Shown here: positions 24,963-36,335 of the stretch, piece by piece | How positions within the stretch are numbered: the stretch's first letter is position 1 | Layout of the letters: each line of letters opens with the position of its first letter | Source: Pseudomonadota bacterium | GTDB taxonomy: Bacteria; Pseudomonadota; Gammaproteobacteria; Burkholderiales; Burkholderiaceae_C | Assembly (NCBI GenBank): GCA_018241225.1 | Contig: JAFEEG010000014.1 | Location: 126,011 to 190,010 of the forward strand | DNA: 64,000 nucleotides | Direction of reading: 5' to 3' | The notes under the pieces: generated by a model | Seen by the model: only the letters and a program-made list of their open reading frames with translations | What the model was told of the DNA's origin: nothing | Databases searched by the model: none | Translations under genes and position numbers: made by a program

Positions 24963-26114
24963 CTACATGGCCCGCGAGATCACTTCCTTCATGATCTCGT
25001 TGGTGCCGCCGAAGATGCGCTGCACGCGGCCGTCGGCATACATGCGCGCCACCATGTACTCGCTCATGAAGCCGTAGCCGCCGAACAACTGCAGGCATTC
25101 GTCCACCACGCGGCCCTGCGTCTCGCTGCCCCACAGCTTGGCCATGGAGGCGGTGGCGGTGTCCAGCTTGCCGGCCACCAGGTCTTCCACGCAGCGGTCG
25201 ATGAAGGCGCGGCCCACCTTGATCTGGGTGGCGATGTCGGCCAGCTTGAATCTGGTGTTCTGGAAGTCGGCCACCGTCTGGCCAAAGGCCTTGCGCTCGC
25301 GCACGTAGTCGAGCGTGGCCTGGTAGGCGCCCTCCATGGTGGCCAGGGCGCTCACGCCGATGATCAGCCGCTCGTAGGGCAGGTCGCCCATCAGCTGGAA
25401 GAAGCCCTGCCCTTCGCGCCCGCCCAGCAGCGCGTCGGCGCCCACGTGCACGTCGTCGAAGAAAAGCTCGGAGGTGTCCTGCGCCTTCATGCCGATCTTG
25501 TCGAGCACGCGGCCCACGCGGTAGCCAGGGCAGTTCTCGGTCTCGACGATGAGGATGGACGTGCCCTTGGCGCCCTGCGCCGGATCGGTCTTGCACACCA
25601 CCAGCACCACGCCGGCCAGGAAGCCGTTGGTGATGAAGGTCTTGGAGCCGTGGATGCGATAGCTGCCGTCGGCCTGCCGCTGCGCCCGGGTGCGTACCGC
25701 CTGCAGGTCGGAGCCGGCGCCGGGCTCGGTCATGGCGATGGCGCCCACCAGCTCGCCGCGCGCCATGCGCGGCAGGTAGCGTTGCTTCTGTTCCTCGGTG
25801 CCGTGGTTGAGGAAGTAGTGCGCCACGATGGTGTGCACCGAGCTGGCCATGCCGCTGAGCGCGCGACGCGCCATCTCTTCGTAGAACACGGCCTCGTGGC
25901 GGAAGTCGCCGCCGGCGCCGCCGTACGCCTCGGGGATGTCCGAGCACAACAGGCCCAGCGCGCCGGCCTTGCGCCACACCTCGTGGCCCACGTGGCCGCG
26001 CTTGCGGGCTTCCTCGTCGTGCGGCAGTACTTCGGATTCGATGAAGCGCACCACGTTGTCGCGGTACAGCTCCAGGTCTTCGTCGCTCCAGGAGCGGCGG
26101 AAATCAATGGGCAT
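24963..26114 (-). CDS. Acyl-CoA dehydrogenase
   Basis: FAD-dependent dehydrogenase of normal length (383 residues). It has AIAMTEPGAGSDLQAV (FAD/substrate signature, about residues 129-144) and, near the C-terminus, QLFGGYGFMSEYMVARMYADG then GGTNEIMKEVI. It forms the alpha,beta double bond in an acyl-CoA. It lies 15 bp downstream of the CoA ligase gene. Confidence 0.93.
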   Translation of the reverse strand: MPIDFRRSWSDEDLELYRDNVVRFIESEVLPHDEEARKRGHVGHEVWRKAGALGLLCSDIPEAYGGAGGDFRHEAVFYEEMARRALSGMASSVHTIVAHYFLNHGTEEQKQRYLPRMARGELVGAIAMTEPGAGSDLQAVRTRAQRQADGSYRIHGSKTFITNGFLAGVVLVVCKTDPAQGAKGTSILIVETENCPGYRVGRVLDKIGMKAQDTSELFFDDVHVGADALLGGREGQGFFQLMGDLPYERLIIGVSALATMEGAYQATLDYVRERKAFGQTVADFQNTRFKLADIATQIKVGRAFIDRCVEDLVAGKLDTATASMAKLWGSETQGRVVDECLQLFGGYGFMSEYMVARMYADGRVQRIFGGTNEIMKEVISRAM

Positions 26115-26129
26115 TTTCAGTTTCTCCAG

Positions 26130-27689
26130 TCAACCTACGCGCCGTTCCTTGCCGGCCCAGAAGGGCTCGCGCAACTGGAACTTCTGCAGCTTGCCCGCTG
26201 CCGAGAGCGGCAGCGCATCGCGAAACTCCACGCTGCGCGGGCACTTGTAGTTGGCGATCTGCTCCTTGCAGTGCGCCATCACCTCCTCGGGCGACGCCTG
26301 CATGCCCGGGCGCAGCACGATCACGGCATGCACGCGCTCGCCCCACTTGTCGTCGGGCACGCCGATCACCGCGGACATCAGCACCTGCGGCATCTGCGCA
26401 ATGGCGTTCTCCACCTCGGCCGAATACACGTTCTCGCCGCCACTCACGATCATGTCCTTCATGCGGTCGACCACGTAGAGGAATCCGTTCTCGTCCATGT
26501 AGCCGCCGTCGCCGGTGTGCATCCAGCCGCCGCGCAGCGCCGCCTCGGTCTCGGCGGGCTTGTTCCAGTAGCCCTGCATCACCATCGGCCCGCGCGCGAC
26601 GATCTCGCCCACCTGGCCGTGCGGCAGCTCGTTGTCGTTGCCATCGACGATGCGCACCTCGGCAATGGAGATGGGCGTGCCGGCCGAGCGCAGCAGCTTC
26701 TCGCGCCGTGGGCCCGGCGCGTGGCAGTGCGACGCAAGCGCAGTCACCACCGGCGACAGCTCGGTCATGCCGTACACCTGCGCAAAGGCCGTGCCCGGAA
26801 AGGCGCGCATGGCCGCATCGAGCAGCGCGGCATCGATGGGCGCGGCGCCATACGACAGCAGGCGCAAGCTGCCCAGGTCGAACTCGGCAAAGCGCGGATG
26901 CTCGATCACGCGCTTGATCATGGTGGGCACCAGGAACATCTCGGTGATGCGCGCCGACTGCAGCGTCTCCAGCACCGCCACCTCGTCGAACATGGGCACG
27001 ATGTGCACCGGCACCAGCCGCAGCAGGCTCTGCAGCGCGACGCCGCAGCCTGCCACGTGGAACATGGGCGCCGCCACGATGGCCGCGGCGTCCTGCGTGT
27101 CGCGCGGCAGCGCGGCCACCGAGGCCAGCGCATTGATGTAGAGGCTGCCGTGCGCGAGCATCACGCCCTTGGGCCGGCCAGTGGTGCCGCCGGTGTACAT
27201 GACGGCGGCCAGCTCGTCGCTGCGATGGGGCGCGTCGGGCACCGGTGCGGTGTCGGCCAGGAGCGCCTCGTAGCCCACCATGCCCTCGGGCACGGGGCCG
27301 TCGCCGCAGTACACCACGGTGCGCAGCGACGTGGAGAGCTCACGCAACTGGGCAGCCATGGGCGCGAAGAGGTCGTCCACCAGCAGGATGCGGGTGTCGC
27401 AATCGTCCAGCGAGTAGGCCACTTCCTTGGGGTTCCAGCGAATGTTCACCGGGTTGATGACGCCGCCGCCCCACCAGGTGGCGAAGAAGTACTCGACAAA
27501 GCGCGTGGAGTTCAGGCTCATCATGCCGACCCGGTCTCCGCGAGCCATGCCCAGCTTCTGGAGCACGCCGGCCAGGCGCGACACGCGCTCGGTGAAGGTG
27601 GCGAAATCGAGTCGCCTGTCGCCGCAGACCACGGCGGTTTCGTGGGCCTTTTCGCGGCGCCCCTTGTGCAAAGGCTGGGTGAGAAACAT
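26130..27689 (-). CDS. Acyl-CoA synthetase (AMP-binding, class I)
   Basis: Activates a carboxylic acid to its CoA thioester via an acyl-adenylate. The 519-residue form starts at the ATG 27689, preceded by AAGGAGAC; the longer open frame is an artefact. Core motifs are MYTGGTTGRPKGVML (P-loop), YGMTELSP and TGDGGYMDENGFLYVVDRMKD; the C-terminal Lys is in LPLSAAGKLQKF. It is the second of two ligases in this operon. Confidence 0.93.
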   Translation of the reverse strand: MFLTQPLHKGRREKAHETAVVCGDRRLDFATFTERVSRLAGVLQKLGMARGDRVGMMSLNSTRFVEYFFATWWGGGVINPVNIRWNPKEVAYSLDDCDTRILLVDDLFAPMAAQLRELSTSLRTVVYCGDGPVPEGMVGYEALLADTAPVPDAPHRSDELAAVMYTGGTTGRPKGVMLAHGSLYINALASVAALPRDTQDAAAIVAAPMFHVAGCGVALQSLLRLVPVHIVPMFDEVAVLETLQSARITEMFLVPTMIKRVIEHPRFAEFDLGSLRLLSYGAAPIDAALLDAAMRAFPGTAFAQVYGMTELSPVVTALASHCHAPGPRREKLLRSAGTPISIAEVRIVDGNDNELPHGQVGEIVARGPMVMQGYWNKPAETEAALRGGWMHTGDGGYMDENGFLYVVDRMKDMIVSGGENVYSAEVENAIAQMPQVLMSAVIGVPDDKWGERVHAVIVLRPGMQASPEEVMAHCKEQIANYKCPRSVEFRDALPLSAAGKLQKFQLREPFWAGKERRVG

Positions 27690-27723
27690 GCGCTTGTCTC
27701 CTTGTCGTTGCTTGTTCTGGAAC

Positions 27724-28824
27724 TCAGTCCGCTTGCGCTGTCGTGGCGACGCCCCATCGCTGCAGCAGGGCCGCGCCGCCACCGGGCACCGACGCCGGCG
27801 GCATGACGGGCGCCGAACGGCTGAAGCGCGGCGCAGGCGTGGGTTGCACCACGCCGCCCACGTCGGCAAAGGTGCCGCGCGCCACGTTGTGCGGGTGGCG
27901 CGGCGCCTCGTCCCAGTCGAGCACCGGGGCAAAGCAGGCGTCGCTGCCTTCGAGCAACGCGCACCATTCATCGCGCGTGCGGGTGCGAAACACGTCGGCC
28001 AGGCGCAACTTGAGCAGCGGCCAGCGCGCCGAATCCATCTGCGCATCGAAGGCCGCGTCGTCGCTCAGTCCGCAGCGCTCGCGCAACTGGGCGTAGAACT
28101 GCGGCTCGATGGCGCCCACCGCCACGTACTTTCCGTCGGCGCAGGCATAGGTGTCGTAGAAGTGCGCGCTGCCGTCGAGCATGTTCTCGCCGCGCTGGTT
28201 GCTCCACTGCCCCGCCGACTTGAAGCCGTACATCATGGCCGAGAGCAGCGCTGCGCCATCGGTCATGGCGGCGTCCACCACCTGGCCCTGGCCGGATGAC
28301 TTGGCTTCATGCAGCGCGGCCATCAGGCCGAAGGCCAGCAGCATGGCGCCGCCGCCGAAGTCGCCCACGTAGTTCAGCGGCGGCACCGGCGTCTCGCCCG
28401 CGCGGCCGATGGCATGCAGCGCGCCGCTGATGGCGATGTAGTTGATGTCGTGCCCTGCCGCATGGGCCAGCGGGCCGTGCTGGCCCCAGCCCGTCATGCG
28501 GCCATACACCAGGCGCGGATTGCGCGCATGGCACTCGGCCGGGCCCAGGCCCAGGCGTTCCATCACACCGGGCCGAAAGCCCTCGATCAGCACGTCGGCC
28601 TGGGCGATGGCGCCGAGCACGCGCTCGGCCGAGCCGGGCGCGCGCAGGTCGACCTCCCAGTGCGCGCGGCCGCGCGAAAGTATGTCGTGCGCATCGCGCC
28701 TTGCTCCGGGCCGGCTGACGCGCAGCACCTCGGCGCCCATGTCGGCCAGGAGCATGGCGCAAAAGGGGCCGGGGCCAATGCCGGCCATCTCGACGACGCG
28801 TAGGCCTTTCAGGGGTCCTGCCAT
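27724..28824 (-). CDS. Alpha-methylacyl-CoA racemase (CaiB/BaiF family)
   Basis: A 366-residue type III CoA-transferase-fold enzyme. Residues matching the catalytic set of alpha-methylacyl-CoA racemase are visible: His125 (AGHDINY), Asp155 (NYVGDFGGG) and Glu240 (GAIEPQFY), as are [11 protein letters not shown] and [15 protein letters not shown]. It inverts the (2R)-methylacyl-CoA centre so that S-specific dehydrogenases can act, which suggests that the operon handles alpha-methyl-branched acids (isoprenoid, sterol-side-chain or profen-like). Confidence 0.9.
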   Translation of the reverse strand: MAGPLKGLRVVEMAGIGPGPFCAMLLADMGAEVLRVSRPGARRDAHDILSRGRAHWEVDLRAPGSAERVLGAIAQADVLIEGFRPGVMERLGLGPAECHARNPRLVYGRMTGWGQHGPLAHAAGHDINYIAISGALHAIGRAGETPVPPLNYVGDFGGGAMLLAFGLMAALHEAKSSGQGQVVDAAMTDGAALLSAMMYGFKSAGQWSNQRGENMLDGSAHFYDTYACADGKYVAVGAIEPQFYAQLRERCGLSDDAAFDAQMDSARWPLLKLRLADVFRTRTRDEWCALLEGSDACFAPVLDWDEAPRHPHNVARGTFADVGGVVQPTPAPRFSRSAPVMPPASVPGGGAALLQRWGVATTAQAD

Positions 28825-28836
28825 GTGATTCCTCTT

Positions 28837-29988
28837 TCAGCGCCCACCGGCCTGCGCAACGTGCGCCACGCGGCGCAGATGCCATGCCATCGACCCGAAC
28901 TGCGATTCGATGAGCGTGGCGCGGCGCACGTAGTGGCCCACGGCCAGTTCCTCGGTCATGCCCATGCCGCCGTGCAACTGCACCGCACCCTGCCCCACCG
29001 CGCGGCAGGCCTTGGCCACCGCCACCTTGGCCGATGACACGGCGCGCACCCGCGCCTGGGCGGACAGCCCTTCATTCAGGATCTCTCCAACGCCCAGGGT
29101 CAGCGCCTGGGCCTGTTCCAGCGCCATGTGCATGTCGGCCAACCGGTGCTGCAGCGCCTGGAAGCTGGCGATGGGCACGCCGAACTGCTTGCGCTGGCGC
29201 ACGTAGTCCAGCGTGTCGCGCATCAGCTTGCGCATCACGCCGATGGATTCGGCGCAGACCGCGAGCGTGGCCTCGTCCAGCGCCTGCTCGATCTGCGGCA
29301 GCGCGCCGCCTTCGGCGCCCAGCAGCGCCTCGGGCGCCAGGCGCACTCCGTCGAACGCGATGTCCGCGGCCCGGCCGCCGTCGCGCATGGGATAGGCGCG
29401 CATGCGCACGCCCGCCGCGTTGGCCGGCAGCACCACCAGCGACAAGCCGGCATCGCCGCTCGCCGAGACGATCAGGTGGCTGGCCCAGGGCGCGGCCTGC
29501 ACCACGGCCTTGCGGCCTTCCAGCAGCAGGCTGCCATCGGGCTGGCGCGACAAGCGGGTGCGCACGTCGGCGCGATCGTGACGGCTGTGTGGCTCGTCGT
29601 GCGCAAACGCGACCACGGCCTGCCCGGTGACGATGCGGTGCAGCAAGGCATCGGCATGCGCGCCGCCATGGCGCTGCAGCTGCCCTGCGCCCAGCACCAT
29701 GGTGGACAGATAGGGCTCGGCCGCCAGCGCGGCACCCAGCACGGGCATCAGCGCCAGGTGCGCCGCCAGGCCCAGCCCCAAGCCACCCTGCCCTGCCGGC
29801 AATGCGGCGCCGAGCAGATCCAGCTCGCGCGCCAGCCCTTGCCAGAAGACGGGCGGCGCGTTGTCGGCTCGGGCCAGCGCCTGCAGGCGCTGCTCGAAGC
29901 CGTGGTGGTCGTCCAGGTAGCGCGCCAGGCTGTCTTGCAGCATGGCCAGAACGTCGGCGCTTTCGGTGTCGTCGGTGATCGAAGTCAT
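28837..29988 (-). CDS. Acyl-CoA dehydrogenase, small/beta-type subunit
   Basis: A 383-residue member of the dehydrogenase fold with a degenerate middle region: VAFAHDEPHSRHDRADV replaces the usual TEPGAGSD signature. The C-terminal LHGGMGMTEELAVGHYVRR is retained. It is adjacent (9 bp) to a full-length dehydrogenase. Such pairs form alpha2beta2 heterotetramers in steroid side-chain degradation (FadE26/FadE27 type, ChsE), so this is probably a partner subunit rather than an independent enzyme. Confidence 0.85.
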   Translation of the reverse strand: MTSITDDTESADVLAMLQDSLARYLDDHHGFEQRLQALARADNAPPVFWQGLARELDLLGAALPAGQGGLGLGLAAHLALMPVLGAALAAEPYLSTMVLGAGQLQRHGGAHADALLHRIVTGQAVVAFAHDEPHSRHDRADVRTRLSRQPDGSLLLEGRKAVVQAAPWASHLIVSASGDAGLSLVVLPANAAGVRMRAYPMRDGGRAADIAFDGVRLAPEALLGAEGGALPQIEQALDEATLAVCAESIGVMRKLMRDTLDYVRQRKQFGVPIASFQALQHRLADMHMALEQAQALTLGVGEILNEGLSAQARVRAVSSAKVAVAKACRAVGQGAVQLHGGMGMTEELAVGHYVRRATLIESQFGSMAWHLRRVAHVAQAGGR

Positions 29989-29997
29989 CGTCTGCTC

Positions 29998-31200
29998 TCA
30001 GCGCGCCAGCAGATGGGCCGCGATGATGTTGCGCTGCACTTCGTTGGTGCCGGCGTAGATGGAGGCGGCCCGGTCGTTCAGGTAGGCCGACATGGCGAAG
30101 ACGCTCTCCTCCGGCACGGGCAGCGGATCTTGCAGCAGGGCGTCGTCCAGCGGCAGTGCCACGGCGGCGTAGTGGCCGGCCAGTTCCACGCCCAGTTCGG
30201 TGGTGCGCTGGCGCAGCTCGGTGGCCAGCAGCTTGCCCATGGACGGGCGGATGCCCGGCGGCTCGCCGCGCGCCTGCGCGCGCAGCGACTGCTGCTCGGT
30301 GGCGCCGAGCGCGTCGATGTCGCATTCGATCTCGGCAAGCCGCAGCGTCATCTCGCGCGCTTCGTCTTGAGCGCCCTCGCCTGCGGCCGCATAAGCGTCA
30401 TGCGCGGCCCGGCGCAGCCTGCGCAGGCGCGCGCGCAGGCTCGGCGCCCAGGCGCCGCCGCGCTCGTGCTGCAGCAAGTACTTGGCCACCGTCCAGCCCT
30501 GGTTTTCCTCGCCGATCATTCCGCTGGCGGGCACGCGCACATCGTCGAAGAACACCTGGTTGAGCTCGTGGTCGCCCGAGATGCTGATGATCGGCCGCAC
30601 GGTGATTCCCGGCCGCGGGAAGTCGAAGCACAGGAAGCTGATGCCCTGCTGCGCCTTGCCCTCCGACGACGTGCGCACCAGGCAGAACATGCGGTTGGCG
30701 TACTGCGCGTGGGTGGTCCAGATCTTGGTGCCGTTGATGACGTACTCGTCGCCATCGCGCACCGCCCTGCATTGAAGCGAGGCCAGGTCCGAGCCCGCGC
30801 CCGGCTCCGAGTAGCCCTGGCACCAGTAGTCGTCGCCCGAGCGGATGCCTGGCAGCCAGGCGCGCTTTTGCGCCTCGGTGCCGAAGGCGATGATGACGGG
30901 CGCCACCATGCCGGTGCCCATGGGCGCCAGCGGCGGTGCATCGGCCGCGGCCAGTTCGGTGGCAAAGATGTAGTGCTGCATCGGCGTCCAGCCGGTGCCG
31001 CCGTGCTCCACCGGCCACTTCGGCACGCTCCAGCCGCGCCGCGCCAGGATGCGGTGCCAGCGGATGCCCTCTGCGTAGTCGGTGAAGATGCCGCTGCAGC
31101 GCCGCCCGGCGGTGCGCAGCTCGGGCGTGAGCTCCTTGTCCAGGAACTCGCGAACCTCGGCTTGGAACGCGGCCTCGGCCGCAGTCAGTGCACCGGTCAT
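29998..31200 (-). CDS. Acyl-CoA dehydrogenase, large/alpha-type subunit
   Basis: A 400-residue dehydrogenase with GYSEPGAGSDLASLQC (about residues 129-144), INGTKIWTTHAQ and the C-terminal YAGTNEVQRNIIAAHLL. The start at 31200 lies 2 bp after the upstream ligase stop; the 974-codon open frame that contains it is not one gene. It probably works with the degenerate neighbour as a heteromer. Confidence 0.92.
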   Translation of the reverse strand: MTGALTAAEAAFQAEVREFLDKELTPELRTAGRRCSGIFTDYAEGIRWHRILARRGWSVPKWPVEHGGTGWTPMQHYIFATELAAADAPPLAPMGTGMVAPVIIAFGTEAQKRAWLPGIRSGDDYWCQGYSEPGAGSDLASLQCRAVRDGDEYVINGTKIWTTHAQYANRMFCLVRTSSEGKAQQGISFLCFDFPRPGITVRPIISISGDHELNQVFFDDVRVPASGMIGEENQGWTVAKYLLQHERGGAWAPSLRARLRRLRRAAHDAYAAAGEGAQDEAREMTLRLAEIECDIDALGATEQQSLRAQARGEPPGIRPSMGKLLATELRQRTTELGVELAGHYAAVALPLDDALLQDPLPVPEESVFAMSAYLNDRAASIYAGTNEVQRNIIAAHLLAR

Positions 31201-31202
31201 GG

Positions 31203-32843
31203 TCACTCCGCCTTGGCGGCCACGTAGCCCTTGTACTGCTCGCGCAGCTTGGTCTTGAGCAGCTTGCCGGTGGCCGTGTGCGGCAGGCTGTCGACAAACA
31301 CCACTTCCTCGGGCAGCCACCACTTGGCCAGGCGCTCTGCCAGGTAGCTGCGCAGTTCGTCCGCCGATACCTCGGCGCCCGCGCGCCTGACCACGATGAG
31401 CAGCGGCCGCTCCTGCCACTTGGGGTGCACGATGCCGATCACAGCGGCCTCGGTCACCGCCGGGTGCGAGGCCGCCGCGTTCTCCACGTCGATGGACGAG
31501 ATCCATTCGCCGCCGGACTTGATCACGTCCTTGGCGCGGTCCACCAGCTGCAGGAAGCCGTCGGTGTCGATGGTGGCGACGTCGCCGGTGCTGAAGTAGC
31601 CCTCTTCGTCGATGGGCGAGCCGCCTTCTCCGCGAAAGTAGCCGCTGGCAATCCACGGGCCGCGCACGCGCAGGTGGCCGAAGGCCTCGCCGTCCCACGG
31701 CTGCTTGTTGCCTTCGTCGTCCACGATCTTCAGGTCCACGCCCCACACGCCGCGGCCCTGCTTGAGCTTGACCTTGACGAGTTCTTCCTCGGGCAAGTTG
31801 TCGTGCTTGGGCAAGAGCTTGCTGATCACGCCGATGGGGCTGGTCTCGGTCATGCCCCAGCCTTGCGTGACCTCGGCGCCGAACTGCTTCTCGAAGCGCT
31901 CGAGCATGCCGCGCGACACCGCCGCACCGCCGATGCCGATGCGCTTGACGCCCAGCGCGCGGGCATCGAGCTGCGGATTGGCGTCCAGGTGCTGGAACAG
32001 CATCATCCATACGGTGGGCACGCCCTGCGAGAAGGTCACCTTCTCGTCGCGCATCAGCTCGTACACGCTCTTGCCGTCCAGGTGCGGACCGGGAAACACC
32101 AGCTTGGCACCCACCATGGCCGCCGCGTACGGCGTGCCCCAGCCGTTGGCGTGGAACATGGGCACGATGAGCATCACGGTCTCGCGCGAGCTCACGCCGA
32201 AGGTGTCGGGCGCCAGCTCCATCAGCGTGTGCAGCATGGTGGAGCGGTGCGAATACAGCACGCCCTTGGGGTTGCCGGTGGTCCCCGAGGTGTAGCAAAG
32301 CGAGGAGGCACTGCGCTCGTCGAACTCGGGCCAGTCGTAGTCCTCGCTCTGGGTGGCCACCAGTTCGTCCCAGCAGTGCAGGTCGGGCACGTCGATGCTG
32401 GGCATGTGCTCGCGCGAGCTCATGCACACATAGGTCTTCACGGTGCGCAGTTGTGGCGCCAGCTTCTCGACCAGGGGCGCAAAGGTGGTGTCGAAGAACA
32501 GCACCTGGTCTTCGGCGTGGTTGACGATGTAGGCGATCTGCTCGGGGAACAGGCGTGGGTTCACGGTGTGCAGCACCGCGCCAGTGCCCGACACGCCGAA
32601 GTACATCGCCAGGTGGCGCCAGCCGTTCCAGGCCAGGGTGGCCACGCGCTCGGTGGGCTTCACGCCCAACGCGCCCAGGGCGTTGGCCACCTGGCAGGCG
32701 GTGCGGCGGACGCCGGCCCAGTCGGTGCGGTGGGTACCGCCTTCGGGCAGGCGCGAGACGATCTCGGTTCGGGGGTGGAAGCGCGCCGCGTGCTCGATGA
32801 GCGACGAGATGATCAAGGGGCGGTCCTGCATCAGTCCGTGCAT
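31203..32843 (-). CDS. Acyl-CoA synthetase (AMP-binding), first gene of the operon
   Basis: A 546-residue ligase related to medium/long-chain fatty-acyl-CoA synthetases. [19 protein letters not shown] is the P-loop; [11 protein letters not shown] and [22 protein letters not shown] follow, with the catalytic Lys in [13 protein letters not shown]. It is divergent from a nitroreductase gene over 131 bp. All seven genes from here to 24,045 run in one direction with gaps of 2-34 bp, so one promoter in 32,844-32,974 probably serves them. Confidence 0.93.
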   Translation of the reverse strand: MHGLMQDRPLIISSLIEHAARFHPRTEIVSRLPEGGTHRTDWAGVRRTACQVANALGALGVKPTERVATLAWNGWRHLAMYFGVSGTGAVLHTVNPRLFPEQIAYIVNHAEDQVLFFDTTFAPLVEKLAPQLRTVKTYVCMSSREHMPSIDVPDLHCWDELVATQSEDYDWPEFDERSASSLCYTSGTTGNPKGVLYSHRSTMLHTLMELAPDTFGVSSRETVMLIVPMFHANGWGTPYAAAMVGAKLVFPGPHLDGKSVYELMRDEKVTFSQGVPTVWMMLFQHLDANPQLDARALGVKRIGIGGAAVSRGMLERFEKQFGAEVTQGWGMTETSPIGVISKLLPKHDNLPEEELVKVKLKQGRGVWGVDLKIVDDEGNKQPWDGEAFGHLRVRGPWIASGYFRGEGGSPIDEEGYFSTGDVATIDTDGFLQLVDRAKDVIKSGGEWISSIDVENAAASHPAVTEAAVIGIVHPKWQERPLLIVVRRAGAEVSADELRSYLAERLAKWWLPEEVVFVDSLPHTATGKLLKTKLREQYKGYVAAKAE

Positions 32844-32922
32844 GCCATGTCTCCTGGTTTTCTTGTAGCGGTGGACCCGCGTGGGCCACTGCTATTTGAC
32901 GCCTGGCAGGCCCGCGTTTCAC

Positions 32923-32940
32923 ATCGTCGGAACGGACGAT
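32923..32940. promoter_or_regulatory. Small inverted repeat in the divergent ligase/nitroreductase promoter
   Basis: ATCGTC (32923-32928) and GACGAT (32935-32940) are inverted around 6 bp, midway between the two start codons. This is a possible operator for a dimeric repressor such as a TetR/FadR-type regulator; no regulator gene is adjacent. Confidence 0.35.
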
Positions 32941-32974
32941 TGAGGCCTATCGAGGGTTGCCCCTAGGATGTGGC

Positions 32975-33646
32975 ATGAACGTCTATGAAGCCGTGCAAAG
33001 CCGCCGCTCGGTGCGGCAGTTCCTCGACCAGCCGGTGGCGCCGGATGTGATCCGCCGCGTGCTGCACGCTGCCCTGCGCGCGCCCTCCGGCGGAAACCTG
33101 CAGCCATGGCACATCCACGTGGTGGGCGGCCAGCGGCTGGACGAGCTCAAGGCGCTCATGCGCCGGCGCGTGCAGGAAGATCCGAGCGGGGAAGGCAGCG
33201 AGTACGACATCTACCCGCGAGAGCTGGTCTCGCCCTATCGCGACCGCCGCTTTGCAGTGGGCGAGGCGATGTATGCGCGCCTTGGCATTGCACGCGAGGA
33301 CAAGGCGGCGCGCCGCCAATGGTTTGCGCGCAACTACCAGTTCTTCGGTGCGCCACTGGCGCTGTTCTGTACGGTGGACCGACGCATGGGCCCGCCGCAA
33401 TGGTCCGACCTGGGGATGATGCTGCAGAGCGTGATGCTGCTGCTGCGCGCCGAGGGCCTGGACAGCTGTGCCCAGGAATGCTGGGCCGTCTACCCGAAGA
33501 CCATCGGCGAGTTTCTCGGGCTGCCGGCGCAGCGCATGCTGTTCACCGGCATGGCCATCGGCTATGCGGACCGGGACAAGCCGCTGGACGCGCTCGTCAC
33601 CGAGCGCGCCCCGCTGGCCGAAGTGGCCGAGTTCATCGGCATCTGA
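32975..33646 (+). CDS. Nitroreductase-family flavoprotein
   Basis: A 223-residue FMN-dependent NAD(P)H oxidoreductase. SRRSVRQFLDQPV (about residues 9-21) and RAPSGGNLQPWH form the FMN phosphate site; SCAQECWAVYP lies near the dimer interface. The ATG at 32975 follows an AGGA. Its role beside an acyl-CoA operon is unclear; it may reduce nitroaromatics or quinones, or act as an enoate-type reductase. Confidence 0.9.
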   Translation: MNVYEAVQSRRSVRQFLDQPVAPDVIRRVLHAALRAPSGGNLQPWHIHVVGGQRLDELKALMRRRVQEDPSGEGSEYDIYPRELVSPYRDRRFAVGEAMYARLGIAREDKAARRQWFARNYQFFGAPLALFCTVDRRMGPPQWSDLGMMLQSVMLLLRAEGLDSCAQECWAVYPKTIGEFLGLPAQRMLFTGMAIGYADRDKPLDALVTERAPLAEVAEFIGI

Positions 33647-33662
33647 CACAGCGGCCTGCGCC

Positions 33663-35297
<1,635 letters not shown>

Positions 35298-35338
35298 AAG
35301 TATTCTCCACAGCTACAAATCGCTGTAACTGAATACTT
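35298..35338 (-). promoter_or_regulatory. Hairpin over the autotransporter ribosome-binding site
   Basis: On the mRNA strand, AAGTATTC (35338-35331) pairs perfectly with GAATACTT (35305-35298), which ends directly at the ATG; an inner ACAGC/GCTGT stem continues it. The GGAGA ribosome site lies inside the 3' side. The structure could block initiation until melted by temperature, a protein or a small RNA. Confidence 0.6.
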
Positions 35339-35469
35339 TTGAAGTTACGTCTTAGGTACTCATTTTCACAGGAAGGAATTCACACAAAAGGTTACACAAC
35401 TATGTTGGCAACGTTAGCCACCGTAACTTGATATGAAAAACTTCACACTTCGGCACCCTCCGGGAATAA
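35339..35469. other. AT-richer leader between the autotransporter and the IS element
   Basis: This 131-bp stretch has a lower GC content than its surroundings and presumably holds the autotransporter promoter. I see no unambiguous -35/-10 pair. The IS5-family insertion marks its upstream limit. Confidence 0.4.
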
Positions 35470-35473
35470 GAAC

Positions 35474-35902
35474 TTATCCGTAAATTATGTTGACGTCGGC
35501 AGATACCTTGCGAAAGGCGATGATGGCGGCGGCGAGGTGGTTGAGCGCAACGAAGCTGCGCTCGAGTTTCTCGTAGCGCACGAGCAGCTTTCGGAAGCGG
35601 TTGAACCAGCTGTGGCAGACCTCGACGACCCACCGGCGGGTCTTCTTGGTCGGATCGCGTTGCTTGATGTCAGCTTCCGTGCGCCGGCCAACGACATGGG
35701 GGATGTAGCCGTGGTCCTCGATCGTGCGCAGGTGCTTGGCGCCGCGGTAGCCCGCGTCGGCGCACAGATGCTTGTTTCGCCGATGCGGCGGATCCTTGCG
35801 CTTGACCACGATGGCGGCGAGCACGTCGTCAAGCCGCTTGCAGTCATGAACGTTGGCCCCGGATACGACGAGCGACAACGGGACGCCACGACCGTCCACC
35901 AA
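35474..35902 (-). CDS. IS5-family transposase, orfB (frameshift partner)
   Basis: This frame supplies the rest of the DDE domain: PLSLVVSGANVHD, CADAGYRG (second Asp), and RYEKLERSFVALNHLAAAI carrying the Y-x2-R-x3-E-like tail. It lacks a credible independent start (only TTG) and is expected to be made by -1/+1 shifting at the A7 run. With both halves intact, the element may be active. Confidence 0.85.
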   Translation of the reverse strand: MVDGRGVPLSLVVSGANVHDCKRLDDVLAAIVVKRKDPPHRRNKHLCADAGYRGAKHLRTIEDHGYIPHVVGRRTEADIKQRDPTKKTRRWVVEVCHSWFNRFRKLLVRYEKLERSFVALNHLAAAIIAFRKVSADVNIIYG

Positions 35903-36335
35903 CAGGTGGCGCTTGCTGCCTTTTTTTCCCCCGATCCGTCGGGTTGCGTCCGACGGCTTGCTGTGCCAGTGGCGCCTTCATCATCGCGCCGTCCACGCTC
36001 TGCCAGCGCCAAGCGATGCCTTCCATCTGGTCGTACTCGGCCAGACCAGCTTTCCACAACTCCTCAAAGAAGCCGGCGGCCTCCCATTCGAGGAAGCGCT
36101 TGTGGATGGCGCTTGCGCTGCCGAAGCGCTCCATGGGCAGCGCCTTCCACTGGCAGCCCGTGCGCAGCACGTAAACGATCGCTTCGAACACCAGTCGAGC
36201 TGGCTTCGGCGGTCGGCCAGCCCCTGGCTTGCGCACGTAGATCTTGTCCGCCGCCGAGCGCACCGGGATCAGCGGCTCTACCCGCTGCCAGAACTCATCG
36301 GTCACCACCCACGACTCAACTCGCTTCTTCGCCAA
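35844..36335 (-). CDS. IS5-family transposase, orfA
   Basis: The first 163-codon frame carries the DUF4096-type N-terminal domain (WQRVEPLIPV, YVLRTGCQWKALP) and the first catalytic Asp in SVDGAMMKAP. On the coding strand a GGGGGAAAAAAAGG slippery tract (35932-35921 and beyond) lets ribosomes shift into orfB to make a fused transposase of roughly 285 residues; after it, the unshifted frame reads Arg/Gln-rich nonsense to a stop. Confidence 0.88.
   Translation of the reverse strand: MAKKRVESWVVTDEFWQRVEPLIPVRSAADKIYVRKPGAGRPPKPARLVFEAIVYVLRTGCQWKALPMERFGSASAIHKRFLEWEAAGFFEELWKAGLAEYDQMEGIAWRWQSVDGAMMKAPLAQQAVGRNPTDRGKKRQQAPPVGGRSWRPVVARRIRGQRS

Noticed and set aside
24294..27806. 1,170-codon plus-strand open frame
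   Set aside because: His/Ala/Gln-rich shadow of three well-supported minus-strand acyl-CoA genes; no domain pattern.
29998..32922. 974-codon minus-strand open frame
   Set aside because: Only its C-terminal 400 residues are a dehydrogenase; the rest is an out-of-frame reading of the CoA ligase gene.
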